A stretch of DNA of 64,000 bases from Prevotella sp. GTDB lineage: Bacteria > Bacteroidota > Bacteroidia > Bacteroidales > Bacteroidaceae. Both the position numbers and the translations under genes were made by a program. Below are positions 61,211 through 64,000 of the stretch, in pieces (positions within the stretch are counted from its first letter, which is position 1; every line of letters begins with the position of its first letter). Where the stretch lies: positions 1 through 64,000 of the forward strand of contig JAILHK010000047.1 in assembly GCA_024695815.1 (NCBI GenBank), in the 5' to 3' direction. The notes under the pieces were generated by a model that saw nothing but the letters and a program-made list of their open reading frames with translations, was not told the DNA's origin and did no database searches.

Positions 61211-62642
61211 AACCAAAGAATTCGCCATCGCCCTGCTGGTCGTAGCTGCTGCCATCGAAGCAGTGCGTACAAACGCTGTTCTTTGGCAGTCCGATAGACG
61301 CCACAAGATCCTCGAGCGTTGCAAACTTCACTGAGGTGAGGCCCAGTCGGCGAGCAATCTCTTCGACCATGCGCTTGTATTCAGGCGAGTCGGTCTGTGC
61401 ATACTTGTCGAGCTTGGCCTTGTCGTCGCCCTCAAAGTCGCGAATAATCTGACGCGTGATCAGCTCCATATCGCTCTTTGAAGAGGTGAAGCCAATGAAC
61501 GGACAGCCATAGACCAGTGGCGGACATGAAATACGTACGTGTACCTCCTTGGCACCGTTCTCGAAGAACTCACGCACATTGTCGCGCAACTGCGTGCCAC
61601 GCACAATAGAGTCGTCGCAGAACACGATGCGCTGATCCTTCAGGATGTTGCCGTTAGGAATCAGTTTCATCTTTGCCACCAGGTTACGACGCGCCTGATT
61701 GTTGGGAGTAAACGAACGTGGCCATGTGGGGGTATATTTCAGCACGGCACGCTTGTATGGAATCTTGGCACCGTCGGCATAGCCCAGCGCCATACCTACA
61801 CCCGAGTCGGGGATGCCACATACCAAGTCTGCTTCTACATGATCTTTCTCGCCCATGCACTTACCATTGCGCTCGCGCACCTCCTCGACGTTGATGCCCT
61901 CGTAGCAAGAGGCAGGGAAACCATAGTAAACCCACAGGAACGAGCAAATCTGACAGCGCTTGAAGGCTGGCTGCATCACCTCTACCGAGTCGCTCTTCAC
62001 CTTGACAATCTCGCCAGGACCGATGTCGCGCACGGTCTTATAGCCCAGATTGGGGAAACTGGTGCTCTCGCTCGACAGGGCGTAGCCGTCTTCGCGGTGG
62101 CCCAGCACGATAGGTGTGCGGCCCAGGAAGTCGCGTGCAGCAATGATGCCGTCCTCGGTCAGGATCAGCATAGAGCACGAGCCCTTAATCTTACGATAAA
62201 CCAGGTTGATGCCATCCACAAACGTGTTGCCCATATTGATGAGCAGCGCCACGAGCTCCGTTTGGTTCAGATTGTTGGCGCTCTGCTCGCTCAGGTGCAT
62301 GCGCTGTGCCAACAGCTCGTCGGCAATCTCGCGCAGATTGTTGATCTTGGCCACCGTGACCACGGCATAGCGTCCCAGATGTGAGTTAATGATGATAGGC
62401 TGAGGGTCGGTGTCGCTGATGACGCCTACGCCCTGATTGCCTGAGAAATCGTCGAGTTCATCTTCGAACTTCGAACGGAAATAGTCACGCTCCAGCGAGT
62501 GGATGCTACGCGAGAATCCCTTCTCTGTATCGTAGGTTACCAAACCTGCACGTCGTGTACCAAGGTGTGAATTGTAGTCAGTTCCGTAAAACAAATCGTT
62601 TACGCAACTCTTCGTAGAGATTGTGCCAAAAAAGCCGCCCAT
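61209..62642 (-). CDS. Amidophosphoribosyltransferase (PurF)-like protein lacking the N-terminal catalytic Cys
   Basis: MGGFFGTISTKSCVNDLFYGTDYNSHLGTRRAG ... GLVGNQG-like class II amidotransferase core ... PRTase motif IVFCDDSIVRGTQLRDNV. Start moved to ATG at 62642. Confidence 0.85.
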   Translation of the reverse strand: MGGFFGTISTKSCVNDLFYGTDYNSHLGTRRAGLVTYDTEKGFSRSIHSLERDYFRSKFEDELDDFSGNQGVGVISDTDPQPIIINSHLGRYAVVTVAKINNLREIADELLAQRMHLSEQSANNLNQTELVALLINMGNTFVDGINLVYRKIKGSCSMLILTEDGIIAARDFLGRTPIVLGHREDGYALSSESTSFPNLGYKTVRDIGPGEIVKVKSDSVEVMQPAFKRCQICSFLWVYYGFPASCYEGINVEEVRERNGKCMGEKDHVEADLVCGIPDSGVGMALGYADGAKIPYKRAVLKYTPTWPRSFTPNNQARRNLVAKMKLIPNGNILKDQRIVFCDDSIVRGTQLRDNVREFFENGAKEVHVRISCPPLVYGCPFIGFTSSKSDMELITRQIIRDFEGDDKAKLDKYAQTDSPEYKRMVEEIARRLGLTSVKFATLEDLVASIGLPKNSVCTHCFDGSSYDQQGDGEFFG

Positions 62643-62710
62643 AATTGTTATCGCTGTGTTGATTAAAATCGGGTGCAAAATTACAAAAATCTCGCTGAAT
62701 GCGCAACATT

Positions 62711-63670
62711 TCAACGAGATTTTTTGTATATATATCTTAAAAGGAAATAATAAAGCGTACCAACAAATACACCGGCCACGGCATCAATGGCGTAATGGGC
62801 CATGATATAGAAGGTGCCGAAGAACATCAGCACGGCGCAGGGCAACAGGCAGAAGAACAGCCAACGGCTGCGGGCCTGCCACGCCAGCCACAGCAGGATG
62901 GTGGTGACGCCCACATGACTGCTGGGGAAAGCGGCAGTGGGGCGCTCGCCGGCGTCGTGCGAGATGATGGTGAGCTGATGGAACAGTCCGTCTTGCCATC
63001 CGGGAATGGGCAGACAGTCGGTGTTGTTTTCAAAATAGTAGCCCACGTTGGGGAACACACCTTGTGCTATCTGGTCCACCCCTACGGCGCAGTAGTAGAA
63101 CTGCGGGCCGGCCACGGGCAGGAAGATAAACACCAGGTAGAACAGGAAGAAGCCGCCCAGCATGATGAATGCCATGCGGTCGAAGTCTTCGAAACGCTTG
63201 AAGAGGTAGTAGAGCATCACGACCACCATGACCACATAGTAGCTCTCGTAGCCCATCTTCACCAGTTCGCTGACCAGCGGTTGCGGGTATTGCTGGGCAA
63301 AAAGCAGTGCGGGCTGACAGCCGAAGAGGGTCTGTTCCCACTGTGCAAACACGTGGTCCAGATTGGGCAGCACGCGGTTCAGCTCATACGTATCGGGATA
63401 CCACAGGCCCAGCAGCAACAGTTGTGCCAGGGCTCGCAGAAACATGGTGAAGCGGCAAGGCTTCAACGCATAAATCTCTTTCAGTAGGAATATGGCTGCC
63501 AGCGTCTGCAGACGCACGCTCAGCATGGGCATCAGGTGCATTTCATGACCGAACGAATAGTAAGTCATGAGTATTGAAGTAAGCACCAGGTAGGCCATGA
63601 TGAGCCATTCGAAGGCCAGGAATCCCTGGCGGGGTTGCTCGTCGCGAGCAAAGAGTTGCTTTAAATCCAT
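62711..63670 (-). CDS. PAP2-family membrane phosphatase / phosphotransferase
   Basis: GERPTAAFPSSHVGVTTILLWLAW ... MAHYAIDAVAGVFVG: PAP2 motifs. Multiple TM helices. Confidence 0.85.
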   Translation of the reverse strand: MDLKQLFARDEQPRQGFLAFEWLIMAYLVLTSILMTYYSFGHEMHLMPMLSVRLQTLAAIFLLKEIYALKPCRFTMFLRALAQLLLLGLWYPDTYELNRVLPNLDHVFAQWEQTLFGCQPALLFAQQYPQPLVSELVKMGYESYYVVMVVVMLYYLFKRFEDFDRMAFIMLGGFFLFYLVFIFLPVAGPQFYYCAVGVDQIAQGVFPNVGYYFENNTDCLPIPGWQDGLFHQLTIISHDAGERPTAAFPSSHVGVTTILLWLAWQARSRWLFFCLLPCAVLMFFGTFYIMAHYAIDAVAGVFVGTLYYFLLRYIYKKSR

Positions 63671-64000
63671 CCGTTATCTTGATACCATTTCACGGTGAGG
63701 GGCACTCCCCTCTCCAGTGTATATTGTGGGTTATAGCCCAACTCGCGTCGGGCGGGCTCTATGTCGCAGCGCCAGTTGCGCTGCTTCAGAATGTGATACT
63801 TGTCGTTGTTCAGTGCGCTGATCTTACCACGCAGATGACCTATCTTGTCGCCAAACCAGATGACCACGCGCAGCACCCATACAGGGGCGGTGATACGAAT
63901 CCACCAGGGGTTGCCCAGTTCTTTTCGAATAAGGTCGGAGAAGGTGGACGACTGATACACCTCGCCATCGCTGAGGAAATACTTGTGTCCTACCTGTCCG
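63661..64000 (-). CDS. NAD-dependent epimerase/dehydratase, C-terminal part (5' end beyond window)
   Basis: Frame open to window edge: ...VGHKYFLSDGEVYQSSTFSDLIRKELGNPWWIRITAPVWVLRVVIWFGDKIGHLRGKISALNNDKYHILKQRNWRCDIEPARRELGYNPQYTLERGVPLTVKWYQDNGWI. Confidence 0.8.
   Translation of the reverse strand, partial: GQVGHKYFLSDGEVYQSSTFSDLIRKELGNPWWIRITAPVWVLRVVIWFGDKIGHLRGKISALNNDKYHILKQRNWRCDIEPARRELGYNPQYTLERGVPLTVKWYQDNGWI

Overview
This 64 kb window is Bacteroidales-type DNA, most like Prevotella. The call rests on TTTG-N19-21-TAnnTTTG promoters, SusC/SusD genes, BspA-like LRR proteins, a fused SecDF, and C-termini ending in YIVNGKKVVVK. The left end (1-17 kb) holds three giant secreted or surface proteins on the minus strand: an edge-truncated InlB-repeat protein missing from the ORF track, a 2380-aa T9SS-tail protein and a 2216-aa LRR mosaic. 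A PI-PLC-like protein follows. The middle (17.4-42.1 kb) is mostly housekeeping: secDF, rhomboid protease, HU, rnr, cysS, M16 and U32 peptidases, SufE, rpoN, purE and ispG. At 42-55 kb is an alpha-glucan-type polysaccharide utilisation locus with SusC, SusD, SusE/F, a clan-D-like glycosidase and a GH97, beside a divergent DUF6377-type regulator. The right end (55-64 kb) has two paralogous secreted proteins, a PurF-like protein lacking the N-terminal Cys, a PAP2 phosphatase and an epimerase fragment. The most interesting signal is a two-gene cassette present three times: a secreted protein ending ...LTPALSKGEGVVxDLxGRRVxxxxKGLYIVxGKKVxVK, followed directly by a 45-64 aa peptide (MKKxYxxPxxxV... 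with a strongly acidic C-terminus). Two of the three peptides are below the ORF-track size cutoff, and one overlaps the upstream stop codon as ATGA. The cassettes carry an in-frame palindromic repeat (LTPALSKGEG), REPIN-like inverted elements whose hairpins differ by compensatory changes, and a 21-bp-phased TGGCCA array. No tRNA, rRNA or CRISPR was found by eye.
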